From Acholeplasmatales bacterium DTU056 (lineage in GTDB: Bacteria > Bacillota_I > Bacilli_A > ML615J-28 > CAG-698), in the NCBI GenBank assembly GCA_001512985.1, contig LFRX01000023.1:1-21854 (forward strand): DNA of 21,854 nucleotides, given 5' to 3'. Under the pieces are notes generated by a model. It worked only from the letters and a program-made list of their open reading frames with translations, had not been told where the DNA came from and ran no database searches. Position 1 is the first letter of the stretch, and every line of letters begins with the position of its first letter. The translations under genes were made by a program, and so were the position numbers. Positions 8,335 through 16,500 of this stretch are shown one piece after another.

Positions 8335-9396
8335 ATGGCATTATTGTTATTACTAGTCTTCTTTTTGACTAGTTGTAATACCGCTGAAGATTTATATCCA
8401 AAGTCATACGGTGATTGGGATGGCAATTATGTTTATATTAGTAATTATCGTATGAAAACAACTGGGGAAGAATTTAGTGTGTTAATCGATTATATTGAGA
8501 TTGATGGAAAAGTATATGATTCATATTATAAGTATAATGAAGAAATAAAAGGATTAAATGTTGTGGATTACTTTTATTATGAGAATAATATCTATTTGAT
8601 TTTAGAATATGGGGTAAAAAAAGGCATTTTAGTTAAATATGATACATATAATAAGAATTATCAAATATTTTATCATTTTGATTTAGAAGCCCCTTATTAT
8701 GGTTTTTTTAAATTATTTAAAGATTCATTTCTATTTGGAGGAAATAATACTTTAATTCATATTGATTATCAAGGTAATATTATTGATGAAAATGCTATTC
8801 GCTATTTTTATGATTATATATATTTTCAAGACTATATGTTTTTAATAGAAAATGGTAATATTAAAATGTCGTTTGCTGGTGTTGAAAATTTCGAAGTAAT
8901 TTATGAAAGTCCGAATGAGTTAAAACATTATCCAATTACACTTGATTTAATAAATGATAAGTTATACATTTATTATCAAACTTTTGCAATTAAATATGAT
9001 AAAGCTTTTAGCGTAGTTCAGTGTGATATCAATACCAAAGAAGTTGTTCCAATTTATGTTTCAACAACTAAAGAATATACCGGTGCCAAAGTTCTTTCAA
9101 ATCAGTATTTTATGACATATAAATTGACTAGGGTCAAAGGAGCATATGGAATCAGTGAATTATTACGATTAGAAAACAAACTTTATAAAATAAAATCCAA
9201 TGGTAAACACGAATTATTATACACTTTTAAAGAAAATCAAGATTTTTTATATAAAGTAGAATTTGTCGGAAATATTATTAATTTTACTTCTTTTCATTAC
9301 GCAAGAAGAAACATTTTTGAAAGTGAATTAGAAACAAAATATTATCGATATCATTTCAATTTAAAATCGAAAAAACTATTTCCATGGCTGTTTTAA
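8335..9396 (+). CDS. Tyr-rich predicted lipoprotein, signal peptide start out of frame
   Basis: Unrecognised surface protein of 353 aa as read from ATG 8335. It opens with a hydrophobic stretch ending in the lipobox LTSC (Cys14), so it should be lipidated and held on the outer face of the membrane. The rest is rich in Tyr, Phe and Asn with alternating hydrophobic strands and repeated patterns such as LVKYDTYNKNYQIF and YRYHFNLKSKK, suggestive of a beta-propeller; this is inference only. ATG 8335 has no SD and leaves the signal peptide without its usual Lys residues. The well-placed SD serves ATG 8316, whose frame is shifted by an 8-A tract. The intact gene therefore probably starts at 8316 with one A fewer. 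A TAA at 9394-9396 ends it, but coding-like sequence continues in the same frame. Confidence 0.72.
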   Translation: MALLLLLVFFLTSCNTAEDLYPKSYGDWDGNYVYISNYRMKTTGEEFSVLIDYIEIDGKVYDSYYKYNEEIKGLNVVDYFYYENNIYLILEYGVKKGILVKYDTYNKNYQIFYHFDLEAPYYGFFKLFKDSFLFGGNNTLIHIDYQGNIIDENAIRYFYDYIYFQDYMFLIENGNIKMSFAGVENFEVIYESPNELKHYPITLDLINDKLYIYYQTFAIKYDKAFSVVQCDINTKEVVPIYVSTTKEYTGAKVLSNQYFMTYKLTRVKGAYGISELLRLENKLYKIKSNGKHELLYTFKENQDFLYKVEFVGNIINFTSFHYARRNIFESELETKYYRYHFNLKSKKLFPWLF

Positions 9397-9420
9397 AAAA
9401 AACATAAGGAGCCTAGTAAA

Positions 9421-9663
9421 ATAGACCAAGGGATTAGAGTTGATGATTATATTTATTATGAAGACATTAAATATTATGGATCGATAATAAAGGTAGAATA
9501 TTTTTATTTCTTGATGCGACACAATGTAAAAACTAAAAAAACCGACACAATGTTTTATGTTCAAAAAGGAATTAAAACAAGTATCTCTTCAAATGATGCA
9601 ATTGATGTTTTTGCAAGCAAAGAATCCGAATCTAAACGCAAATTATTAATTTTACCTTATTAA
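9421..9663 (+). pseudogene. Remnant related to the upstream lipoprotein C-terminus
   Basis: After the lipoprotein stop the same frame stays open for 88 codons to TAA 9661-9663, with protein-like content (VDDYIYYEDIKYYGS, VEYFYFLMRHNVKTKK). This resembles the end of the preceding lipoprotein (KYYRYHFNLKSKK), as if it were one more repeat or blade. There is no ATG, GTG or TTG start near its beginning. AAGGAG (9406-9411) precedes an ATA at 9421, so the piece might start at a mutated or unusual codon. Explanations are a decayed tandem paralogue, or a gene once continuous with the lipoprotein and cut by the TAA. By eye the similarity is modest. Confidence 0.5.
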
Positions 9664-9906
9664 AAGGAAAAAAATATTGTGTTAAAAAAATAAACTGTAT
9701 TTTTTTAAAAAATGGCTTAAATGGCTGTTATTTTCGTTTTAAAACGGTTTTTTCATTCGTGTTAGGAAAGATTTGCGAAGCAATTCAAAAAGATTATAAG
9801 GGAAATTTTAGCAAAATCTTATGTTTGTTAAAATATAAGTATAATTATTGATTATTTTATGATGTCATTATATAATTATTTTAAGTTATATAAGGGGTGC
9901 AATTGG
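9664..9906 (+). other. Intergenic stretch before the small membrane protein gene
   Basis: No coding potential is seen. It contains an A/T-only 9-bp hairpin (9684-9692 with 9698-9706), the palindrome CGTTTTAAAACG followed by six T, and a TATAAT at 9840-9845 without a matching -35. The last is the best candidate -10 for the gene at 9907. None of these is strong. Confidence 0.4.
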
Positions 9907-10161
9907 ATGAAAACTAAAAAGTATTTTACAATAGAAATGCTTATTATCGTTCTATTTTTAGTAAGTCTAATAATTACTTTTTTACGAGATTTAGAGGTAA
10001 TCGATTATAAGAAATTTGCTGGAGTGAATATAGTTATAAGTGGGTTAGCTATTGCTTTAGTAATCACACGTTTTATCGAATTAAAAGAAAAATATGATAA
10101 GACTATTGCGAGATTACAAGAACAAATTAATGAGTTAAAAAATAAGGAGTCTAATAAATAG
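9907..10161 (+). CDS. Small membrane protein with C-terminal coiled coil, unknown function
   Basis: An 84-aa protein of no recognised family. Residues 7-29 (MLIIVLFLVSLIITFL core) and 39-57 (GVNIVISGLAIALVITRF core) are two membrane spans. The last 25 residues are charged and heptad-like (LKEKYDKTIARLQEQINELK), ending in a hydrophilic tail. The frame is open from ATG 9859, but AGGGGTG at 9893-9899 sits about 7 nt before ATG 9907, and the extra 16 residues would be unusual, so 9907 is preferred. The terminator hairpin overlaps its last codons and the TAG stop. The gene is monocistronic. Confidence 0.7.
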   Translation: MKTKKYFTIEMLIIVLFLVSLIITFLRDLEVIDYKKFAGVNIVISGLAIALVITRFIELKEKYDKTIARLQEQINELKNKESNK

Positions 10162-10172
10162 ACTCCATTTTT
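10146..10172 (+). terminator. Terminator overlapping the stop of the small membrane protein
   Basis: A perfect 8-bp stem GGAGTCTA (10146-10153) / TAGACTCC (10159-10166) with loop ATAAA, then ATTTTTCATTTT. The left arm encodes the final residues of the gene at 9907, and the right arm begins with its TAG stop. Confidence 0.9.
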
Positions 10173-10208
10173 CATTTTGTATAAGAAATTTATCAAGGAT
10201 GTAATTTC

Positions 10209-10237
10209 TTGCAAAAATATCGTTATTATAGTAGAAT
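10209..10237 (+). promoter_or_regulatory. Promoter of the acyltransferase-like gene
   Basis: TTGCAA (10209-10214), a 17-bp spacer and TAGAAT (10232-10237) lie 31 bp upstream of the start codon and just after the preceding terminator. This is a good sigma-A-type match. Confidence 0.7.
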
Positions 10238-10267
10238 TATAAATATATGATAATAGGAGGAAGTAAT

Positions 10268-11020
10268 ATGACAAATGAAAACCACTCCACAAGAAAGAGA
10301 CCACTTATCTTCCGGGGGTTTAAAAAACTAATTAAGTTATTTAAAAAACGACCAAAAATAATTAATTTAAACGACAAATTAGAAGATAAAGCCATTTATA
10401 TTTCTAACCATAGTGCGGCCAATGGGCCTTTTACTTTATCATTATTTTTTCCAAAAGTTTTCGTACCTTGGGGAATTCATTATATGTGTGAAAATTATAA
10501 AGAACGCTGGAAATATTTATATTATGTTTTCTATCAACAAAAACTTGGCTATGGAAAAGTTAAATCGTTTATTGTGGCAACAATCTTTGCAACATTTTCC
10601 AAAGTTTTATATAACTGGATGAAAGTTATTCCAACATATACTGATTTACGGTTAATGAAAACTCTAAAAATTAGTGCCGATACACTAAATAGTAATGAAG
10701 CAGTTTTAATTTTCCCAGAAAATTCGGATAATGGTTATTTTGATGTGTTATCAGAATTTAATGCTGGATTTGTGGCACTTTCAATGTTTTATCATAAAAA
10801 GTATAATTATGATTTACCTGTATATCCAATTTACTTTAGTAGTAAATATAAAATGTTATTAATTGATAAACCTCAATATATTCAAGAGTTTGTCAAAAAG
10901 GGTTATACTAGAGAAGAGATTGCGAAATGGTTTAAGAAACGAACAAATGAATTATATATGATAATTAAAGAAATTTATTATAAAAGAAAAAAACGAAGAA
11001 AACACAAAATGATGTCTTAA
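10268..11020 (+). CDS. PlsC-like (LPLAT) acyltransferase family protein, divergent catalytic motif
   Basis: A 250-aa protein with the outline of a lysophospholipid acyltransferase: a basic N-terminus, ISNHSAANGP (46-54) in place of the NHxxxxDxP motif, and FPEN (149-152) in place of motif III FPEG, followed by PVYPIYF near 185. If active it would acylate a lysophospholipid or glycolipid at the inner membrane face. His48 is kept, but Gly53 is where the catalytic Asp belongs (Asn52 is next to it), so activity or substrate may differ. The C-terminus is a highly basic helix (KRKKRRKHK) that could bind membrane. AGGAGG at 10255-10260, 7 nt before ATG 10268, rules against the ATG at 10247. Fold assignment is moderate; function is uncertain. 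Confidence 0.72.
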   Translation: MTNENHSTRKRPLIFRGFKKLIKLFKKRPKIINLNDKLEDKAIYISNHSAANGPFTLSLFFPKVFVPWGIHYMCENYKERWKYLYYVFYQQKLGYGKVKSFIVATIFATFSKVLYNWMKVIPTYTDLRLMKTLKISADTLNSNEAVLIFPENSDNGYFDVLSEFNAGFVALSMFYHKKYNYDLPVYPIYFSSKYKMLLIDKPQYIQEFVKKGYTREEIAKWFKKRTNELYMIIKEIYYKRKKRRKHKMMS

Positions 11021-11060
11021 AAATAAAAAAGGGAAAGTTCATAAAGAACCTTCCCTTATG
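11021..11060. terminator. Shared terminator between convergent genes
   Basis: The stem GGGAAAGTTC (11031-11040) / GAACCTTCCC (11046-11055) has one A-C mismatch and loop ATAAA. On the minus strand it is followed by TTTTTTATTT, giving a strong terminator for the repeat lipoprotein gene. On the plus strand the tail TTATGTTTT is weaker but probably still ends the acyltransferase transcript. Confidence 0.85.
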
Positions 11061-11062
11061 TT

Positions 11063-13303
11063 TTAACTAATTGGTTCCCATTTAGCGTATAGTTTGGTTG
11101 GAATGTTTTCACCGGCTTTTAGAGTTACATATTTTGGACCTGTAAAGTCTGGATTAGCATACCAGCCGACAAAGGCATAATTTTCTCTAACAGGAGCTGG
11201 TAGATAAATTTCTATTCCATCTACAATTGGTGCGTATACGTCAAAATTATATTTAACATCAACTTTAGTTACTACATTATTAATTACCATATATTCCGCA
11301 TTCGTGTTTGGAATAGATGCACGTAATTGTTTGAAAATATCGCTTCCTGAAGATACGCTTTGAGTACCATAGAAGTATCCATCAAGCACAAATCCCATTA
11401 ATGTTTTACCAAGTGGTCCACTCCATAAGCGGTTGTTTTGGTAATCAGAACGATAATGATGATGGAATAGTCTTGCAATATGTTTAACTAATGGCAAGTA
11501 TTTGGATTTATATGGTTCAGTACCTAAGAATCCACCTTGAATATCAATTAATTCTCCTGTTACAGGATCACCAGTAGCGGTATCAAAGAATAATTGGCTA
11601 TATCCATCATTTGTTTGACCAGTGTTAGAAGAAGTATCATTATATAAAGCATATGGGTCGCCATTATGATATGGGTTTTGAGCACTGAATTCTGCCCATG
11701 TTGTGCGATGGAACATTGAGTTAACTACTGGCGAAGTTAATAAATCATTATCACGTAGATAAATAAAGAAGTCTAAAGTAAACATATGTGGTAGGTTACT
11801 GTAGGAAACAATACCTTTGCTTCCATCAGTCATTGGGTTGGCTGTCCAAGTCCATGAACCTCCATTTAATTCGAAATCAATATTATAGACAGTATCAGCA
11901 TCTAAATATTTACCATATAAAATATATGGTTTTAATTCAGTTGGATCAAGTTCAGTTACTGGACCATTGGTTAATTCGCTATTTAAATACCATCCTAGGA
12001 AGATATATCCTTGGATTTGATATGGAGTTAAAGTAATAGTATCATCGATAGTATAATGGTTCGGTGTATGATTTAGTACTTGATCTTCAAAGTAGTATTT
12101 GATTTCGTATGTTAATAATGTATAAACAGCATTAACCACTAAATTGCTTTTTATGTTAGTAAATTCTTTATCCCAATGTGAGAATTCTTTTCCTGGAAGA
12201 GTTGGCGCTTGTGGTGCGACAGCATCTTTACCATACTCTATAATTTGTGTTTCTCCAACTTGAACACCGTTAGCGAAAAATTTAACTTCAAATGTGGCTA
12301 CTTTATAAACAGCTTTAACAGTGATGTTGCTTTTTACATTTGTATAATTTCCATCCCAACGGTCAAATTGGAATCCTTCTTTTGTTGGTGGAGTTGGTGG
12401 TGTAGCATCTTTTCCATACTCAACTTCCACTTCTAAAAGAACTGTATCATCTTCATCAACAAATTTCACTGTAAATTTTATTGGTTCCCATACTGCATTG
12501 ATATTTAAATTTCCAGTTACATTTGAAAACTCTTTATCCCATCCGACAAAGGTATATCCTTCTTTAGTTGGGTTTGCTGGAGCTTGGGCAGCTTCACCGT
12601 ATTTAACAAGTTGTGTTTCTCCAACTTGTACACCATCTACAAAGAATCGGACTTCATATGTTAGTTTTTTATAAACTGCTTTAATAGTTACATCACTGGT
12701 TACATTAGTATAATCGCCTTCCCAATGATCAAATTCATAACCATCTCTTGTTGGTGGAGTTGGTGGTGTAGCATCTTTTCCATACTCAACTTCCACATAT
12801 GCAATTACCCAATTGTCCTCAGTAATAAATGTTACTAGTAATTTTTTCACATTCCATACTGCATTAACTACTAAATCAGATTTGACATTATCAAAGTTTT
12901 TATCCCAACCATAAAAAGTATATCCTTCTTTTGGAGTTACTGTAGGGGGTTGGGCAGATTTGCCATATTCAACCGTTTCAGTTTTTAATACTTGATCACC
13001 ATCTTTAAATGTTACTTTAAAGGTCTTAATTACCCATTTAGCATAAAGAGTAGTATCTTTTTTTAGCGCTTGGTCGGTATATTTTGTTTTAAATTCTCTA
13101 TCTAAAAACCAACCATCAAAAGTATACCCTTCACGTGTTTGAGGGGTTGGTAAATTAGTAAGTTTCTTACCTGATTTGACTGTAATAGTTTCAATTTGTT
13201 CACTTGTTCCAGTTACAAAGTTAATTGTTAGTTCTTTTGAGCCACATGCTGATAACATAACAACAAATAGCATGACAAATAGTAAATATTTTATTTTGTT
13301 CAA
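11063..13303 (-). CDS. Lipoprotein with Flg_new (InlB B-type) repeats
   Basis: A surface lipoprotein of 746 aa. Residues 1-20 are a lipoprotein signal (MNKIKYLLFVMLFVVMLSAC, lipobox LSAC with Cys20). Seven tandem Listeria/Bacteroides-type repeats of about 60-70 residues follow (about 25-466), each with the pattern VEYGKxA.PP..PT.EGY.F.GW followed by AVW or AVY. A unique segment of about 200 residues (480-680), rich in Trp, Tyr, Asn and His, comes next, then a final classical repeat ending GWYANPDF and LYAKWEP. Such proteins usually act as envelope adhesins or scaffolds. GGAGGT on the minus strand lies 7 nt before TTG 13303; the ATG at 13318 is inside the SD region, so TTG is the likely start. 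The unique segment is unrecognised. Confidence 0.88.
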   Translation of the reverse strand: MNKIKYLLFVMLFVVMLSACGSKELTINFVTGTSEQIETITVKSGKKLTNLPTPQTREGYTFDGWFLDREFKTKYTDQALKKDTTLYAKWVIKTFKVTFKDGDQVLKTETVEYGKSAQPPTVTPKEGYTFYGWDKNFDNVKSDLVVNAVWNVKKLLVTFITEDNWVIAYVEVEYGKDATPPTPPTRDGYEFDHWEGDYTNVTSDVTIKAVYKKLTYEVRFFVDGVQVGETQLVKYGEAAQAPANPTKEGYTFVGWDKEFSNVTGNLNINAVWEPIKFTVKFVDEDDTVLLEVEVEYGKDATPPTPPTKEGFQFDRWDGNYTNVKSNITVKAVYKVATFEVKFFANGVQVGETQIIEYGKDAVAPQAPTLPGKEFSHWDKEFTNIKSNLVVNAVYTLLTYEIKYYFEDQVLNHTPNHYTIDDTITLTPYQIQGYIFLGWYLNSELTNGPVTELDPTELKPYILYGKYLDADTVYNIDFELNGGSWTWTANPMTDGSKGIVSYSNLPHMFTLDFFIYLRDNDLLTSPVVNSMFHRTTWAEFSAQNPYHNGDPYALYNDTSSNTGQTNDGYSQLFFDTATGDPVTGELIDIQGGFLGTEPYKSKYLPLVKHIARLFHHHYRSDYQNNRLWSGPLGKTLMGFVLDGYFYGTQSVSSGSDIFKQLRASIPNTNAEYMVINNVVTKVDVKYNFDVYAPIVDGIEIYLPAPVRENYAFVGWYANPDFTGPKYVTLKAGENIPTKLYAKWEPIS
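12382..12430. repeat. 49-bp exact direct repeat, copy 1
   Basis: Identical to 12748-12796 (offset 366 bp, 122 codons). It encodes the VEVEYGKDATPPTPPT segment of the fifth Flg_new repeat. Identity at DNA level indicates recent duplication or gene conversion of a two-repeat unit. Confidence 0.9.
12748..12796. repeat. 49-bp exact direct repeat, copy 2
   Basis: Partner of 12382-12430. It encodes the same segment in the third Flg_new repeat. Recombination between the two copies would remove or add exactly 122 codons in frame. Confidence 0.9.
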
Positions 13304-13322
13304 AGGATCCACCTCCATAAAT

Positions 13323-13351
13323 AATATAGCAAAAAGTTTCTAAAGATTCAA
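13323..13351 (-). promoter_or_regulatory. Promoter of the repeat lipoprotein gene
   Basis: Read on the minus strand: TTGAAT (13351-13346), a 17-bp spacer, then an extended -10 TGC-TATATT (TATATT at 13328-13323). It lies about 20 nt before the TTG start. The A/T-rich context lowers certainty. Confidence 0.55.
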
Positions 13352-13358
13352 GATAAAA

Positions 13359-13372
13359 TGTAAGCGTTATTA
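13359..13372 (+). promoter_or_regulatory. cre-like (LacI/CcpA-type) operator candidate
   Basis: TGTAAGCGTTATTA matches the Bacillus cre consensus TGWAANCGNTNWCA at 13 of 14 positions. It lies 7 bp upstream of the -35 of the minus-strand lipoprotein promoter. The core GTAARCGTTAT recurs twice before gap. The match is seen directly; the factor is inferred. Confidence 0.45.
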
Positions 13373-13541
13373 TTTATGATGTAAGTAGGTGGATTATATG
13401 AACATCTCAATTGATTGATATATATTTTAAGCAGAATGCTTTTAAAAGAAGAAAATTTTTTTAGTAATTTTTTCTTGTAAGAAATGTCTAGAAATAAATG
13501 ACAAAATATGCTAAAATGAGATAATAAATGAGGTGACAGTA

Positions 13542-16500
13542 GTGGTTAAGAAAAACAAGTTTTTATTTTTAATTGAACAACTAGATATAAAAAAACATCC
13601 CGCATTAGACACCGGAGAGATTGATTCAATTATAATTAATAAAGAACAAGGAATTTGGGAATTTAATTTCACTTTTGATACCCCATTACCATTAGAAATT
13701 CTCCTAGAACTTGATAGCAAATTAAAAAATATGATGTCGAGTTTACGGGGAGTAAATAAGGTTATTACAAACTACAATTATAAAAATAAATCTTTAAATG
13801 AAATTACTTTAAAAAATTACTGGGAATATTTTCTAAATAAATTAGCCGAACAAAGAAAAAGGTTAAATATTCTTCATGAAGTAACTGTTAATTATTTTGA
13901 AAATAAAATTACATACTTAGTTGCTAATCAAGATGAAGTAGAAATGGTTTATCCACTTACCTTAATTATTTTAGAAGAATTAAATAAGTATGGATTAGAT
14001 ATAGAGGTTAATGTTGAAATTAGTCCGTTTGAGACTCCTTTCTCTCATATTATTTTGGAAACCATCCGTAATAGTACCGAAGAAATCCTTCAACAAATCC
14101 AACAAGAAGAGCGAGTAAATGGTAATAATAACAATGATAATCAACCAGTATTTAAGCAAAAACCACGGGGACCACGTAAAATTGATCGTACTCCAGTAAA
14201 ATTATGCGATGTTCCTGCCACTGAATTTCAATTAACTGAATATCGTCAAAAATATAATACCAATGAGTTTGTGATCGAAGGTGAAGTATTTTCGTCGGAG
14301 ATTACTGAAGTTAAAGGCGGCTATAAAATCTACACAGCAATTATCTATGATGGCACTGATTCAATAATGATCAAATCCTTTTTAAACAAAAATAATCTAA
14401 AGGCCGAAGAAAAATTCTATAATGAAGAATGTTGTGCTGGAAAACGAATTCGTGCTTTTGGTAACTTAGAGTATGATAACTTCGCTCGTGATATTGTTTT
14501 AATGTTTAAAGATATTCAAGGTTTAGGCGATCAACCTAAAAACTTACGTAAAGATACGTATTCAGAAAAAAGGGTCGAGTTACATGCTCATAGTAAGATG
14601 AGTGTCCAAGACGGGGTTATGGAAGTAAAAGATTATGTCAATATGGCACTTCACTTTGGTCATACCGCCTTAGCCATTACCGATCACAATAATATTCATG
14701 CTCATCCAGAGTTTTGTAAAATTACAAAAAAATTAAATATTAAACCGATTTATGGTCTTGAAGGTAATTTAGTTGATGAAAATCATTATAAAATTGCATT
14801 AACAAATCATAAGTTTAATTTAAATGAAGCTACATATGTCGTTTATGACTTAGAAACTACTGGTCTATCGGCTCGATTTAATGAGATAATTGAAATCGCA
14901 GCAGTCAAGATTAGAAATGGGTTAATTGTAGACGAGTTTTCTACATATGTCAAACCAAATCGTCCGATAAGTGCTAAAATTACCGAATTAACTAGCATTA
15001 CTAATGATGATGTTAGAAATGCTCCACCAATTGAAGAAGTTTTACCACAATTTTATCGTTTTATCGAAGGTTGCGTGCTTGTTGCACATAATGCTTTATT
15101 TGATAATAATTTTATTTTTGAAAATTTAAAACGCCAAAATATTCAATTTGACGAATTTCCATCGATTGATACTTTACAAATAGCTCGAGTAGTTTATGGA
15201 GATAAACTTAAACGTTTTAACTTACGAGCTGTGGCGAAATTTTTTGATGTAGAATTAGAACAACACCATCGTGCAATTTATGATGCTAAAACTACTAGTT
15301 TAATCTTCTTAAAAATGTTAAATGATTTATCTGAACGGGGTATTGAAAAATATGAAGACATCAATGCTCTAATTGATCCCAAAAAGATTCATAATTTAGC
15401 ATATGCTAAACATGTGACAATTTTGTCTAAAAACTGTAAAGGACAAAAAGCCCTAAATCAAATAGTCTCTATTTCTCATACCGAAACATTAGCCCATGAA
15501 CCAACTATTTTAAAAAGTTTTTTAAGTCAACATCGTGAAAATTTATTAATTGGTTCTGGTTGCAGTAATGGTGAAGTATGGGATACGGCCTTTAATTTAG
15601 GTTATGAAAAATTATTAGAAGTTGCCAAATTTTATGATTTTTTAGAAGTACAACCACCAAGTGCTTACGAGCATTTAGTTGAAGAATCAGGTGAAGAAAT
15701 TACTCGAAGATTTATAAAAGAAACAATTAAAGATATTATTAGGGCTGGGAAAGAACTTGGAATTCCGGTTGTTGCCACAGGTGATGTTCATCATTTAGAA
15801 AAAGAAGATGTTTTATATCGTGATATATATATAAGAACACCAATATCTGGTGGGGGATTACATCCTCTATCCCATATTGAAAATATTCCGCCATTGTACT
15901 TTATGACTACTGATGAAATGATGCAAGCTTTTAAGTTTTTAGATGATGATATTGCTTATGAAATAGTCATTACTAATTCAAATAAAATTGCTAATCAAAT
16001 TGAAAAATACGATATTTTCCCTAGTAAATTATATACTCCACGTGATGATTTCTTTAAAGACCGTGGTGTTCCATCATTTAAAGAAGAAGTTAAACGACTA
16101 ACTTATCAAAATGCACACCGTATTTATGGCCAAAAATTACCGGCGTATGTTGAAGCACGAATTGAAAAAGAATTAAAAAGTATTATTAATAATGATTTTG
16201 CATCTATCTATTATATCTCCCATATATTAGTTGCTAAATCAAAATCTGATGGATATGTTGTTGGTAGTAGGGGCTCAGTAGGATCAAGTTTTGTAGCAAC
16301 CTTAATGGAAATTACCGAGGTTAATCCACTTGCTCCGCATTATGTTTGTCCAAAATGCCATTTTAGTGCATTTAAATTAAATGAAAGTCAAAAACAATTA
16401 TATCCGCAAGATGAATTAGCGTTACAATTTGAAGATGTTTTACAATCAGTTGATACTGGATATGACTTACCAGATGCTAATTGTCCACGTTGTGGTGAAC

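Noticed and set aside
9684..9760. A/T-only hairpin and CGTTTTAAAACG palindrome followed by TTTTTT as a terminator after the lipoprotein remnant
   Set aside because: The first stem has no G-C pairs and the palindrome has no loop; in DNA this AT-rich such structures are expected by chance.
11788..12436. Plus-strand open frames (82 and 75 aa) inside the repeat lipoprotein gene
   Set aside because: They are antisense to a clear repeat-protein gene and lack SD sequences; they arise from its repetitive codon pattern.
13386..13462. AGGTGG followed by ATG 13398 encoding a 6-residue peptide, then a small hairpin AAGCA/TGCTT and a T-run: possible leader peptide/attenuator before polC
   Set aside because: The stem is only 5 bp, the T-run is separated from it by about 15 nt, and the peptide has no regulatory codon run. 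An extended -10 (TGC-TAAAAT, 13509-13517) nearer polC suffices.
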